34,136 bases of DNA, taken from the NCBI GenBank assembly GCA_003247135.1, contig QKAW01000027.1:1-34136 (forward strand), in the 5' to 3' direction. A program made the position numbers and the translations under genes. Below, piece by piece: positions 16,039-24,032 of the stretch. Below the pieces are notes generated by a model. The model had not been told where the DNA came from and did not search any database. It saw nothing but the letters and a program-made list of their open reading frames with translations. Origin of the DNA: Spirochaetales bacterium (GTDB taxonomy: Bacteria; Spirochaetota; Spirochaetia; DSM-2461). Every line of letters starts with the position of its first letter. Position 1 is the stretch's first letter.

Positions 16039-16300
16039 TATTACCAACCTTATCTAGATCATTCAAAAAATTGCTCACAGAGTTGCTATCATCAATTATA
16101 GAATCTAACTTCATTTTAATATTTTTTCTGTGCTTAGTTATTAATTGCTTTTTTTCTATAAAATTATTAATATCATCATCAACCATCGACTGTAGATTAC
16201 TTTTTTCTTCATTAGATAAGTGAAATAAGTTTGAAAGAATTGAACTTGTTAATCTACTATCTTTTATTTTGGATTTAAGTAAGTCATCTTCATTATCCAT
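16025..16300 (-). CDS. Small helical protein of unknown function, third gene of overlapping operon
   Basis: The 91-residue protein is acidic and basic in alternating blocks with no hydrophobic segment (MDNEDDLLKSKIKDSRLTSS at the start). It is probably entirely alpha-helical, perhaps a coiled coil around residues 30-75. A GGTGAG site just before the ATG, formed partly by the stop codon of the upstream gene 4 bases away, supports the start. It overlaps the next gene by 14 bases. No family recognised; context suggests a subunit or chaperone-like partner of the membrane protein that opens the operon. Confidence 0.6.
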   Translation of the reverse strand: MDNEDDLLKSKIKDSRLTSSILSNLFHLSNEEKSNLQSMVDDDINNFIEKKQLITKHRKNIKMKLDSIIDDSNSVSNFLNDLDKVGNNEIE

Positions 16301-16304
16301 ATAC

Positions 16305-16622
16305 TCACCTCTTAATTATTGATTTAATATCTGTTAAAACTTCTTCAGCTTTATCTAATCTATTTTTTCTCATTAGGAATAAATGAAGCATAGTTCTATG
16401 TAAAAGATCTTTTTCACATTGTCCAAGGTTACCAATATTATCATCTAGGTAATCCTGTACTTTTGATATCTTTTCTTTTATTTGATTAAAATGCACTTTT
16501 TCTACAGATACAATATTTTTAGAAATGCCAACTCTTGTGCTTGTTTTTACTATATCATTTACAAGAGTTAAAACATCACTCGAAATAGGAATCGTAGGGA
16601 ATTTTATAGGTATTTTTCCCAC
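16305..16622 (-). CDS. Small protein of unknown function, second gene of overlapping operon
   Basis: The 105-residue protein begins with a GTG codon at 16622 (MGKIPIKFPTIPISSDVLTL) that overlaps the end of the preceding gene by 19 bases. It has an N-terminal proline-containing strand region and then long helices, with a histidine/leucine-rich end (LLHRTMLHLFLMRKNRL). It appears paralogous to the 92-residue product at 15760 in the shared NI.NL...EK..L block. No signal peptide or enzyme motif. Read-through overlaps on both sides imply fixed stoichiometry with its neighbours. Confidence 0.6.
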   Translation of the reverse strand: MGKIPIKFPTIPISSDVLTLVNDIVKTSTRVGISKNIVSVEKVHFNQIKEKISKVQDYLDDNIGNLGQCEKDLLHRTMLHLFLMRKNRLDKAEEVLTDIKSIIKR

Positions 16623-17128
16623 TCTGTTCTTACATCCTCACTCATATTATCTTTATTTTGTTCATAAGCCTTGATAAAATCAGTCCTATTTGTTGTAGCA
16701 AGAGCCTGAATCTCTTCTTTAGTGGCTTCTATTTCTCCAGATTCCCATTTTTTCAAAGAACCAAATATAGTAGCACCAGCAGCAGCACTAATTACAGTAA
16801 CAATAAGTGGAGCTCCACATAATATAGCAAGTGCTCCAGGGATAATAAAACCTAAAGATGCATCTTTAATGACTTCAATATTATTTGAAATATCTTCAGC
16901 AATCGCACCAGGTATTTCAAGTATAGCATCAGCTGTTACACTGCCAATGTCTTTAGCACCATCAACTAAAATTTCACCTAATTCCTCAGCTGCATCTAAT
17001 GTATCATTAAAGTTATCTGATGCATCATCTAACTTATCCTGTAAATCATATAAACCATCAACTACTGCATCCCCAATGTTAGTTACAGTCTCCATAACAC
17101 CATCTAGTAAGTCATCAAAAAATCCCAT
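16604..17128 (-). CDS. Membrane-hairpin protein of unknown function, first gene of overlapping operon
   Basis: The 174-residue protein starts MGFFDDLLDGVMETVTNIGD, an acidic amphipathic helix region rich in Asp, Gly and Ala (1-90). It then has a strongly hydrophobic Gly/Ala stretch (92-124: FIIPGALAILCGAPLIVTVI and AAAGATIFG) that could form a membrane hairpin. A hydrophilic helical tail closes it (126-174). This layout of an amphipathic region plus a hydrophobic hairpin is seen in colicin-like pore formers and in some abortive-infection membrane effectors; that comparison is by architecture only. It is first of four overlapping small genes. The ribosome binding site is weak and AT-rich. Confidence 0.65.
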   Translation of the reverse strand: MGFFDDLLDGVMETVTNIGDAVVDGLYDLQDKLDDASDNFNDTLDAAEELGEILVDGAKDIGSVTADAILEIPGAIAEDISNNIEVIKDASLGFIIPGALAILCGAPLIVTVISAAAGATIFGSLKKWESGEIEATKEEIQALATTNRTDFIKAYEQNKDNMSEDVRTEWEKYL

Positions 17129-17223
17129 TTTATTTTCTTTTTATTAACTAAATTTAATATTTAATAAACCAATTTTTATATATAAGTTTTATATAGTCAA
17201 GAACATATAGTTCCTTCTTTTAT

Positions 17224-17256
17224 GGAAACTCTTCCTAATAAAACTTTTCCAACACA
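17224..17256 (-). repeat. Gene-end repeat, copy B
   Basis: This spans the last codons and stop of the DUF1810 gene and about 12 bases beyond. The minus strand reads GGAAAAGTTTTATTAGGAAG then AGTTTCC. It is nearly the same as copy A in front of the UDG-like gene, including the sequence after the stop codon, so the repeat is not explained by shared protein coding alone. Confidence 0.5.
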
Positions 17257-17606
17257 TCCCTAAATGGGTACTTTCTTACCGTTGAGAACAATTCCATACT
17301 AGATTTCAGCTTTAGGTTATCCGGGTATGGCATAATATTAGTTATGTTGCATTCATCTAGTGATAGCAATATCTCACAGCATTCTACCAATCTATTTCCC
17401 AAGATTGAGTTTGATAGATATGCTCTAGCCTCTTCTATACCATCTAAACCATAATACTGTGAATTGTAGCTAGAACCTAATCCTTTTTGTTGAGGGAATA
17501 TATACCATATCCAGTGAGTCCTCTTCTTACCCGCTCTAAGCTCTTTCAGTACCTCGGTGTAGCACTCATTTTGAGTTTCTATAAATCTGTTAAGGTTGTA
17601 GGTCAT
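17235..17606 (-). CDS. DUF1810 family protein, shortened at the C-terminus
   Basis: The 123-residue protein matches DUF1810 (COG5579). Visible hallmarks are the N-terminal LNRFIETQNECYTEVLKELR (5-24), then the diagnostic THWIWYIFPQQKGLG (30-44), and YYGLDGIEEARAYL. The biochemical role of the family is not established to my knowledge. Members usually run on past the final helix with a Gly-containing tail and a TL..L end. This one stops at DVLEKFY with TAG, perhaps 15 residues short, in the middle of the repeated segment at 17224-17256. It lies 9 bases downstream of the TIR gene on the same strand, so the two are probably co-transcribed. Possibly still functional, possibly a decaying copy. Confidence 0.8.
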   Translation of the reverse strand: MTYNLNRFIETQNECYTEVLKELRAGKKRTHWIWYIFPQQKGLGSSYNSQYYGLDGIEEARAYLSNSILGNRLVECCEILLSLDECNITNIMPYPDNLKLKSSMELFSTVRKYPFRDVLEKFY

Positions 17607-17615
17607 ATTTAGAAC

Positions 17616-18401
17616 TTATTCTTTTATACCATAGGATATAGGAATTGCATTCCATTGATCTTTTTTTGTTTCATGTAAAATTCCAATAATATCAACACTT
17701 GGTGTTGACACTTTTGTAATTTTTACACAAAAAGGAAAACCAGGGAGTGTACCTCTTGAGACTTTCATTAATTGACCATTACATACCAATCCTGTATTTA
17801 ATTTAACCTCATTACTAAAACCATTCTCATGACTACTATCACTTGTACATTCAATTTTAAAATCCTTTTTATCATTTTGTGTTAAGAATAAATAACTAGA
17901 AATGGGTTCTAAATAATGCTCTGCATGACATTCAATAATAATTTCATCATTTTCAATTCTTTTATAAGCTCTTAAATTAGAGAATTCTTGACTTCCTGAC
18001 TGGAAGGTATTCTTTCCTTGAGAGATATCTATAATTTGTCTTAATGCTACTTCTAAACCTTGTCCGAATAAATTTATATATAAAGACTGAAGTAATATAG
18101 GAGGCATTAAACAATCATCTATTTTAACTGGAATTATTTTAGTACTTCCCTTTGTCGCTTTAATGACAGCATTTTGCCATTCTAAACTAACCATCTTGCT
18201 TTCAAGACTGTTCTTTGATACAAAGAATAAAAACAGTTCACAATCATCTAATCCCTGATTCATACGATCAATTATTCCATCTCCTGGTTGTATAGACCAT
18301 GAATCATAAAATACTTTATCTTGTCCAAAAATATCTTTTAAACGTACAGCAATCTGCTCTACAATAGGTTTATCTTTATAATTATGTGATATAAACAGCA
18401 T
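17616..18401 (-). CDS. TIR-domain protein, putative NADase defence effector
   Basis: The 261-residue protein has an N-terminal TIR domain (1-125). It begins MLFISHNYKDKPIVEQIAVR, has the glycine loop WSIQPGDGI (35-43) and LFLFFVSKNSLES (56-68), and the likely catalytic Glu74 in VSLEWQNAV. Bacterial TIR domains cleave NAD+ or make signalling nucleotides. Residues about 140-261 form a beta-rich C-terminal domain I do not recognise (GLVCNGQLMKVSRGTLPGFP among the motifs), which could sense a ligand or bind a partner. A near-consensus site GGAGGTGAT precedes the ATG, so it should be strongly translated. It follows two degraded genes and precedes DUF1810. It does not obviously belong to a named TIR system such as Thoeris, because no SIR2-like ThsA is nearby. 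Confidence 0.85.
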   Translation of the reverse strand: MLFISHNYKDKPIVEQIAVRLKDIFGQDKVFYDSWSIQPGDGIIDRMNQGLDDCELFLFFVSKNSLESKMVSLEWQNAVIKATKGSTKIIPVKIDDCLMPPILLQSLYINLFGQGLEVALRQIIDISQGKNTFQSGSQEFSNLRAYKRIENDEIIIECHAEHYLEPISSYLFLTQNDKKDFKIECTSDSSHENGFSNEVKLNTGLVCNGQLMKVSRGTLPGFPFCVKITKVSTPSVDIIGILHETKKDQWNAIPISYGIKE

Positions 18402-18417
18402 CCATCACCTCCAATCT

Positions 18418-18762
18418 TTATTTCAAATATTCATCATTGAACTCAGATAATTTGTCGAGATATCTATTTAGATTCTCTAACAATGTAGATTTAAGTCTAT
18501 CTGAAATATTATTATTAAGAACTTAGTTTAATATTTCCTTAGCAATATAGGTCGTATCTATAATATCATTTGAGATATTATATCTTTTATCTTCAATATA
18601 CTTCTCTGGAATAGAATTTTTCCACGTCTTTAACTCTTTTAATAAACCTTCAAGTTGTATCTTTGCCATATCAATACTTTCAGGAGATGTATTACCCCAC
18701 CCACATGCTATTTTTTCATCAATCAAATAAGCTCTAGTTTGCATATTAAAAAATCCATCCAT
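18418..18762 (-). pseudogene. Unknown gene interrupted by one in-frame stop
   Basis: The frame starts at 18762 after AAGGAGAAAGT and reads MDGFFNMQTRAYLIDEKIAC. It meets TAA at codon 80 (18523-18525), then stays open in the same frame for another 34 codons (VLNNNISDRLKSTLLENLNR and on) to TAA at 18418-18420. The continuation has good coding character, so the original product was probably 114 residues, largely helical and of unknown family. A single nonsense change (for example CAA to TAA) explains the break; a shorter 79-residue product is the alternative. It begins 9 bases after another nonsense-bearing gene and ends 16 bases before the TIR gene. Confidence 0.65.
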
Positions 18763-18771
18763 ACTTTCTCC

Positions 18772-19258
18772 TTAATCATTATTTTTATTATCATCTTTTT
18801 GCTTAACTATTATTCTATATAAAGGATCTAATAAATCCTGAGTTCTAGTATCACAACTCTTAAAATCAGCATTTCCTCAATTATCAAAGGGATTAAAATT
18901 CTTAAAATGCCAAATTGAAATTTTTCTAAATATTATTTCTCTTTTCACCATGTTAAACTGACTTGCTGTAATATCTATAATAAATCCATTCTTAGATTTC
19001 AACAACGCATGAGTTATATATTGATTATCAATATTGATAGAACTGGATAACAAAAAGAACTCTCCAAAACCTTTCTCTTTCAAGTAAGTTGCTAATAACC
19101 TTGATGTATCTAAACAACAGCCATTTGGAAAGTTTGAAAACCTCATACCCAATTAACTTCTTGTTTGTACTATAGCTTCTCTAAAAGCATTGATAGATTT
19201 ATACATTAGTGTCTTTTTTGAGTTTGAGAATATCGTCACTTATATCATACCTCTCCAT
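18772..19258 (-). pseudogene. Decayed papain/transglutaminase-like protein gene
   Basis: One long reading frame is broken by several lesions. The central part (19152-18880) encodes RFSNFPNGCCLDTSRLLATY, then YITHALLKSKNGFIIDITAS and QFNM. This Cys...His...Asp spacing suggests a papain/transglutaminase-like fold with GCC, THAL and IIDIT as the candidate triad. In the same frame, 17 codons upstream (from 19206, MYKSINAFREAIVQTRS) are separated from it by TAA (19155-19153). Downstream, TGA (18879-18877) interrupts an open continuation GNADFKSCDTRTQDLLDPLY to the TAA at 18772. A further out-of-frame segment, MERYDISDDILKLKKDTNV from 19258, looks like the original N-terminus shifted by one base. 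The gene is dead unless a 91-residue fragment functions. TGA is used as an ordinary stop elsewhere in the window. Confidence 0.7.
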
Positions 19259-19333
19259 CCAATGTCTTATGACATTCTTCCCAATTAAGGTAGTATTGTT
19301 CTACCAACTTTTTTATTTAGAAAGTTTTCACTT

Positions 19334-22300
19334 TTAACTAACACTAACTAAAGCACTACCATTTACCTGATCTATAATATCAAATACCTCATCAACATTA
19401 CTCCCAAATACTCCATCTGGACCACCATAGTGTAAATCTTTGAAAGGTGACTCATATAAAGCTCCAGGAGATATAAAACCATCCTGGCACATATAATCTA
19501 TAATCTGCTGTATAAACTTATACTGAACAGATTTATAGTCACTATTAGAAACAAACTTTGAAAATTGCTCTTCAACATCTTTTCTATCAAGCCCAATAAT
19601 AGATCTTAATAACAGTGATAATGGAGGATTCTCTAGCTCCTCCCATTTACTTTTAACCTTTTTACCAAACACTTCATTAAAACGTTCTCTATCATCACTC
19701 TCATTAAAGAGCTTCTCGTCTAAAGCTTTTAAATCTAAATCTGTAACTGGTTGATTATGTCGTAGTTTATAGAGAGTCATATTATTATCTTCAAACATTC
19801 GATTTACGATAGCTTCCATCTTTTCACGATACTTCTTTAATTCACCTGGAGCATAAGAACCTGTTTCTATTGTTTCTGAGACATACTGAACATCTGTAAA
19901 ATTAGAATACACCTTCTTCCTCTCTTTAGCTTCTAGGAATTTAATAAGTAGTCTCAACTTTCTTCTAATCTCATCCAACATAATAATGTTTATATCTTCC
20001 CAATAAGCATCGTCTGTTAAAGACTCAATGAAAGGTAACATTTTTTTAACATCAGGCATCTTAGACAATTGATTTACAATATTTGAAGAAAATGTCTGTA
20101 TAGTTGCTTTATATTTATCAAATCTTAAAGCATCACTATCTAATAAGGAAATCTGACTATTTAAAAGTAATAAATCCCATTGTTTAGCATCCTGGTCATC
20201 TAAATCTAATGTAGAAGGAAGAGCTGCTACATTCATCATAATATCTGAGACTTTACTCTCATCAAGTATGTTCCAAACTTCTCTATCTTTATACTTTCTT
20301 ACATGCTCGATTTTAGGTCTAATGATGAAGTTGTCTTCTTCCATTCCAGATACATATGAGTGTAGGAAGTCTAAAATCTCTTTCCTTAATAGCTTCTCTT
20401 CGGACTCCTCAGACTTATTTAATGATTGAGCTAAAGTTAAGTATCTTGTAAAAAGCTTTTGAGATATTGGTTCTACTAAACTTCCCTTACTTCCTTCCGG
20501 TTTCATCTCAAAGAATTCAAAGTTTTCACAACAATCAAATATCTTAAATTTCTCTTTATCCATACCTGGGCCAAAGAGATCTTTACAAAGTCTTGTACCT
20601 CGACCAATCATTTGCCAAAACTTAGTATTGGAGTATACAGGTTTAGCAAATACTAAATTGACTACTGCTGGGACATCAATACCAGTATCAAGCATATCTA
20701 CAGATACAGCTATCTGAGGATATTTTTCATCCCCAAAATGCTCAATCAGAGTCTCAGCATCTTTGCCAAGTGAATAATCTATTCTTTTACAGAAGTGACC
20801 TTTGTAATGTGGATAGTTATTGTCAAATCTTTCCACAATAAACTTTGCATGTTCTTTATTCTTAGCAAAGATGATTGTTTTACCAAGTGTGTCTCCACCA
20901 TCAACCTTTAAACCTTCAGTCATTAGAGTCTTTAAAATTCCATCCACAGTTGATTTATTAAACAACCACTGATTTATAGCATTTTTATCAATCTTCTCTG
21001 GGATTGTCTCAGTATCTTCATCAAAGAAGTGTTTCTCATACTCTTCCTTTTCTTCATCAGATAAAGTAGCATAGGTTAAACCATTTCTTGATAATTCAGA
21101 ACCGACTTTAACAGCTTCAAATGGGACAAGATGTTCAGCTTCTATTGCTTCATCAAGAGTATAGTTGTATGAAGGGATTCCATCCTGAACTCTAAATAAA
21201 TCGTATGTATTTTTATCAATTTCACTCTTTGGAGTTGCTGTTAGACCAATCAATAATGAATCAAAATACTCAAATATTGCTCCATACTTTTGATATACTG
21301 ATCTATGTGCTTCATCTAGTACTATTAGATCAAAATGACCTGGACCAAATAGTCTTGTACCATTTTGTACTTCATCAATAAGTCCCATCATAGTTCCATA
21401 TGTGGAAAGACATAATCTGGCTGTTGTATTGTTCTTATCTTTTCTTAAGTCAACTGCTGGGGTATTAGGAAGTTGTGCTGTAAAAGCCTTCTTTGCTTGA
21501 TTTAACAATGAAATCCTGTCACATAAGAATAAAGTTCTCTTAGTCCAGTTTGCTTGTTGTAATTGTTTTATTAATGCAATAGTAGTTCTGGTTTTCCCGG
21601 TACCAGTTGCCATAACTATTAGAGCTCTTTTATGACCTTGTTGTAGATGTTCTCCAACAGCTTTAATGGCCAGTTTCTGATAAGTTCTACCATTACCACC
21701 TGCAATTGATTCATCAATAGGAACTGTTACTAAATTAGAGACTCTACTATCTCTTCTATTTATTAGTCTTTGTAACTCTTCTTTTTTATGAAAACCTTGT
21801 ACTGACTCTGGTGGATAAAATTGATCATCCCATATATAGGTAGAGTAACCATTTGTATAGAATATTATTGGCCTCTGACCATACTTCTTCTCTAAAGCGT
21901 TGGCATAATCTTCTGCCTGATCTTTACCATCCTCTGCATCTATGGATGTTCTCTTAGCTTCAACAACAGCTAGAGGTTTACCATCATCACCATATAGAAC
22001 ATAGTCAGCAAAACCAGTTCCTGTTCTCTCTTTGTTTCTTTCAACACCCAAGAGTTCATGTTCAATATCTACATCACTATTTCCTAAATGCCATCCAGCT
22101 TCTGATAGTAATAAGTCTATATAATGTCTTCTAGTTTCTGCTTCATTATAGTCATGGTCATCAGGTAGCTCTAAAGATGCTTTCTTTTTCTCATTTAACT
22201 TTTGTCTAACTAACTTTAACTCTGTCTCTAATTCAGCATTCTTTTTAGCTAGTTCTTCTGCTTCTTTTTTATGTATCTCAGCAGCTTCTTTATGGAGAGC

Positions 22301-22756
22301 TTTTACTTTAACAACTGTCGTTTTCTTCTTATCTCCAGTAGGTATTAGATTGCTATCAAATGTACAGGAGATGTTCGGATCATTATACATTCTATGAAAC
22401 CAGAATAAGAAATGGAAAAGTGATTCAACAACAAATATAGAAGTTCTAGAGTCTATGTTTCTCTGTTCATGAACAGCTATATTTCCTTGTTTTCTGATAA
22501 TATCACATTTAGCTAATATCTGAGGGGGAGTAGTTTCTTTAAAACTTTTCTCTTTAAGCATTGCAGCCAAAGAGTCCTCCCATGGCTTTCTTAGGTCATA
22601 GTCATTATCATACATCCACTTTAAAGCCGCTTCTAATGTGAATCTGGCATACATGCAAGCAACTCTAGGATCAGTTATACCACTCTTCTCTGATTTAATT
22701 GCGTTCTCATATATACTTGGACTATCTACTTTTAAAAAATTAAAATTTGAAATCAT
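19334..22756 (-). CDS. hsdR: Type I restriction enzyme, R subunit (HsdR, EcoEI-like)
   Basis: The 1140-residue motor and nuclease subunit cuts unmethylated foreign DNA in complex with HsdM and HsdS. In order: an N-terminal DUF4145/HEPN-like helical domain (about 10-125), a charged coiled coil (150-195), the nuclease core with ADYVLYGDDGKPLAVVEAKR (Asp251, Glu266, Lys268), and the helicase with Walker A ATGTGKT (383-389), DEAHRS (481-486), GLTATPK, GIDVPAV and MIGRGTR. An EcoEI_R-type C-terminal domain (about 910-1140) completes it. I place the start at the ATG at 22756, with GAAGGATGAG upstream and the Fic stop codon one base before; an ATG four codons earlier lies inside that site. Length and motifs are complete, so it should be active. 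Confidence 0.95.
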   Translation of the reverse strand: MISNFNFLKVDSPSIYENAIKSEKSGITDPRVACMYARFTLEAALKWMYDNDYDLRKPWEDSLAAMLKEKSFKETTPPQILAKCDIIRKQGNIAVHEQRNIDSRTSIFVVESLFHFLFWFHRMYNDPNISCTFDSNLIPTGDKKKTTVVKVKALHKEAAEIHKKEAEELAKKNAELETELKLVRQKLNEKKKASLELPDDHDYNEAETRRHYIDLLLSEAGWHLGNSDVDIEHELLGVERNKERTGTGFADYVLYGDDGKPLAVVEAKRTSIDAEDGKDQAEDYANALEKKYGQRPIIFYTNGYSTYIWDDQFYPPESVQGFHKKEELQRLINRRDSRVSNLVTVPIDESIAGGNGRTYQKLAIKAVGEHLQQGHKRALIVMATGTGKTRTTIALIKQLQQANWTKRTLFLCDRISLLNQAKKAFTAQLPNTPAVDLRKDKNNTTARLCLSTYGTMMGLIDEVQNGTRLFGPGHFDLIVLDEAHRSVYQKYGAIFEYFDSLLIGLTATPKSEIDKNTYDLFRVQDGIPSYNYTLDEAIEAEHLVPFEAVKVGSELSRNGLTYATLSDEEKEEYEKHFFDEDTETIPEKIDKNAINQWLFNKSTVDGILKTLMTEGLKVDGGDTLGKTIIFAKNKEHAKFIVERFDNNYPHYKGHFCKRIDYSLGKDAETLIEHFGDEKYPQIAVSVDMLDTGIDVPAVVNLVFAKPVYSNTKFWQMIGRGTRLCKDLFGPGMDKEKFKIFDCCENFEFFEMKPEGSKGSLVEPISQKLFTRYLTLAQSLNKSEESEEKLLRKEILDFLHSYVSGMEEDNFIIRPKIEHVRKYKDREVWNILDESKVSDIMMNVAALPSTLDLDDQDAKQWDLLLLNSQISLLDSDALRFDKYKATIQTFSSNIVNQLSKMPDVKKMLPFIESLTDDAYWEDINIIMLDEIRRKLRLLIKFLEAKERKKVYSNFTDVQYVSETIETGSYAPGELKKYREKMEAIVNRMFEDNNMTLYKLRHNQPVTDLDLKALDEKLFNESDDRERFNEVFGKKVKSKWEELENPPLSLLLRSIIGLDRKDVEEQFSKFVSNSDYKSVQYKFIQQIIDYMCQDGFISPGALYESPFKDLHYGGPDGVFGSNVDEVFDIIDQVNGSALVSVS

Positions 22757-22757
22757 T

Positions 22758-23891
22758 TTATATCTCATCCTTCAATGGTAAAAACCCCTCTTCATCTAGC
22801 ATCTGCATTACAAATCTCATTAATTCATTTGATATAAATGAGAAAACATATACTCTAGAGTTCTCTTCTACTGGAATTAGTAATTTTCTATCCCTAAGTT
22901 TTCTAACAAGCCTGGAAAGTTTTACACTATCTTTATTTTTATAGACTTTATTAAGCATAGAAGTCTTAAACTCCTGATTCTTAATGGCAACTAATAGAAC
23001 TTTTGCCTCATCTTTTGTTAATACTTCTCTCTCTTCAGCTCTTTTTACTGCAGGTATAAATATCTTGTTCTCTACATAATTATAATCCAAAAGATTATCA
23101 ACTTTCTCTATCTCTATAGATAATCCACTAAGGACATATTCTATCCAGTTTAATAGACCACTTTCACTACCGCTATCAGCTTCCTGCAGTGCATTGTAAT
23201 ACTTATTCCGATCAGAGCAAAAAACAGCTGTTGGATTTATTATTCTACCCTGATTAACTTTAAATCCCATCTTTATCATCATGGCGTAGGTTAATAACCG
23301 TACAGTTCTTCCATTTCCATTATCAAAAGGGTGTATCCAAACAAATCTATGATGTGCTAAAGATATTTTTATTAAATCATATTTCTCTGAATCAATATTA
23401 TTAATAAAGTCAAATAACTCTATCATAAGATCATTAACTATTGTTGCATCGGGTGGTGAGTGGGTAGATCCTGTTATTTCAAGATTATGATTTCTGTATT
23501 CTCCTGGGTTATGACTACCTTCTCTCTCCAGATCTTTTACTACAATTTTATGCAGTTCTGCAACAAAAGCCCTATTTATTGGTGTGGAATCTATAACCTC
23601 TTCTATGAAAGATATAGCTTTCTCGTTGTTTCTAATTTCTTGTATGGACTCTTTATTAGTTGAATTATTATATACTTCATTATCAATATACTCTGCTATT
23701 GTAGTATGATTACCCTCTATTCTTGCTGATCCAATACTCTCTAATATATGGAAAAGGTGTTTTAACTGAAAGAATAAAGATGGATGAGTACTACCTACTA
23801 ACTCCCTCTTTCTGAGATAATCTATTTTAATTATCAGATCCAAAACTGTTGAATTAAATGGAGGATCAATTAACTCTAATTTTCTAACCAT
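22758..23891 (-). CDS. Fic-domain protein (putative AMPylase) inside the type I R-M locus
   Basis: The 377-residue protein has the Fic signature HPFDNGNGRTVR (187-198), matching HxFx(D/E)GNGRxxR. The catalytic His and Mg/phosphate residues are intact, so it can probably transfer AMP or another nucleotide to a protein. The autoinhibitory helix motif is at the N-terminus, SARIEGN (55-61), fitting (S/T)xxxE(G/N) with Glu59. This makes it a class II Fic that restrains itself. A winged-helix-like region occupies the C-terminus (about 295-365). It sits between hsdS and hsdR, one base from the hsdR start, so hsdR translation depends on it. Fic genes are recurrent guests in type I loci. The upstream 151-base gap holds its own promoter-like site and direct repeats. 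Confidence 0.92.
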   Translation of the reverse strand: MVRKLELIDPPFNSTVLDLIIKIDYLRKRELVGSTHPSLFFQLKHLFHILESIGSARIEGNHTTIAEYIDNEVYNNSTNKESIQEIRNNEKAISFIEEVIDSTPINRAFVAELHKIVVKDLEREGSHNPGEYRNHNLEITGSTHSPPDATIVNDLMIELFDFINNIDSEKYDLIKISLAHHRFVWIHPFDNGNGRTVRLLTYAMMIKMGFKVNQGRIINPTAVFCSDRNKYYNALQEADSGSESGLLNWIEYVLSGLSIEIEKVDNLLDYNYVENKIFIPAVKRAEEREVLTKDEAKVLLVAIKNQEFKTSMLNKVYKNKDSVKLSRLVRKLRDRKLLIPVEENSRVYVFSFISNELMRFVMQMLDEEGFLPLKDEI

Positions 23892-23914
23892 AAAACATAC
23901 AACCTTTTAAAACA

Positions 23915-24032
23915 TACTTGCACAGCTATAACAATCTACTTGCACAAAACAACCATAACCTATTATATAACATATAGTTACAAAACCAAACAATAAAAAT
24001 TAGTTGCAATAAACAAATTATCTACTTACACC
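23915..24032 (-). promoter_or_regulatory. Fic upstream region: promoter-like site and three TACTTGCACA-type repeats
   Basis: Direct repeats TACTTGCACA occur at 23915-23924 and 23937-23946, 22 bases (about two helical turns) apart. A weaker third copy TACTTACACC is at 24023-24032, in the hsdS end region. Between copies two and three lies a minus-strand promoter-like site: -35 TTGTTT (23993-23988) and TATATA/TATAAT (23969-23962). Copies one and two would sit just downstream of that promoter, a layout typical for an autoregulatory operator. The C-terminal winged-helix-like part of the Fic protein is a possible ligand. Inference from sequence only. Confidence 0.4.

Noticed and set aside
12934..17256. 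Integron-like cassette array, suggested by small same-strand genes and recurring border sequences.
   Set aside because: No integrase, no convincing GTTRRRY core sites or folded attC, and several modules are multi-gene operons.
17616..18401. Assignment of the TIR gene to the Thoeris system.
   Set aside because: No SIR2/SLOG-type effector gene (ThsA) is adjacent.
18877..18879. TGA recoded as Trp or selenocysteine in the papain-like gene.
   Set aside because: TGA serves as an ordinary stop in hsdM, the MalF-like permease and others here, and the same frame also contains a TAA.
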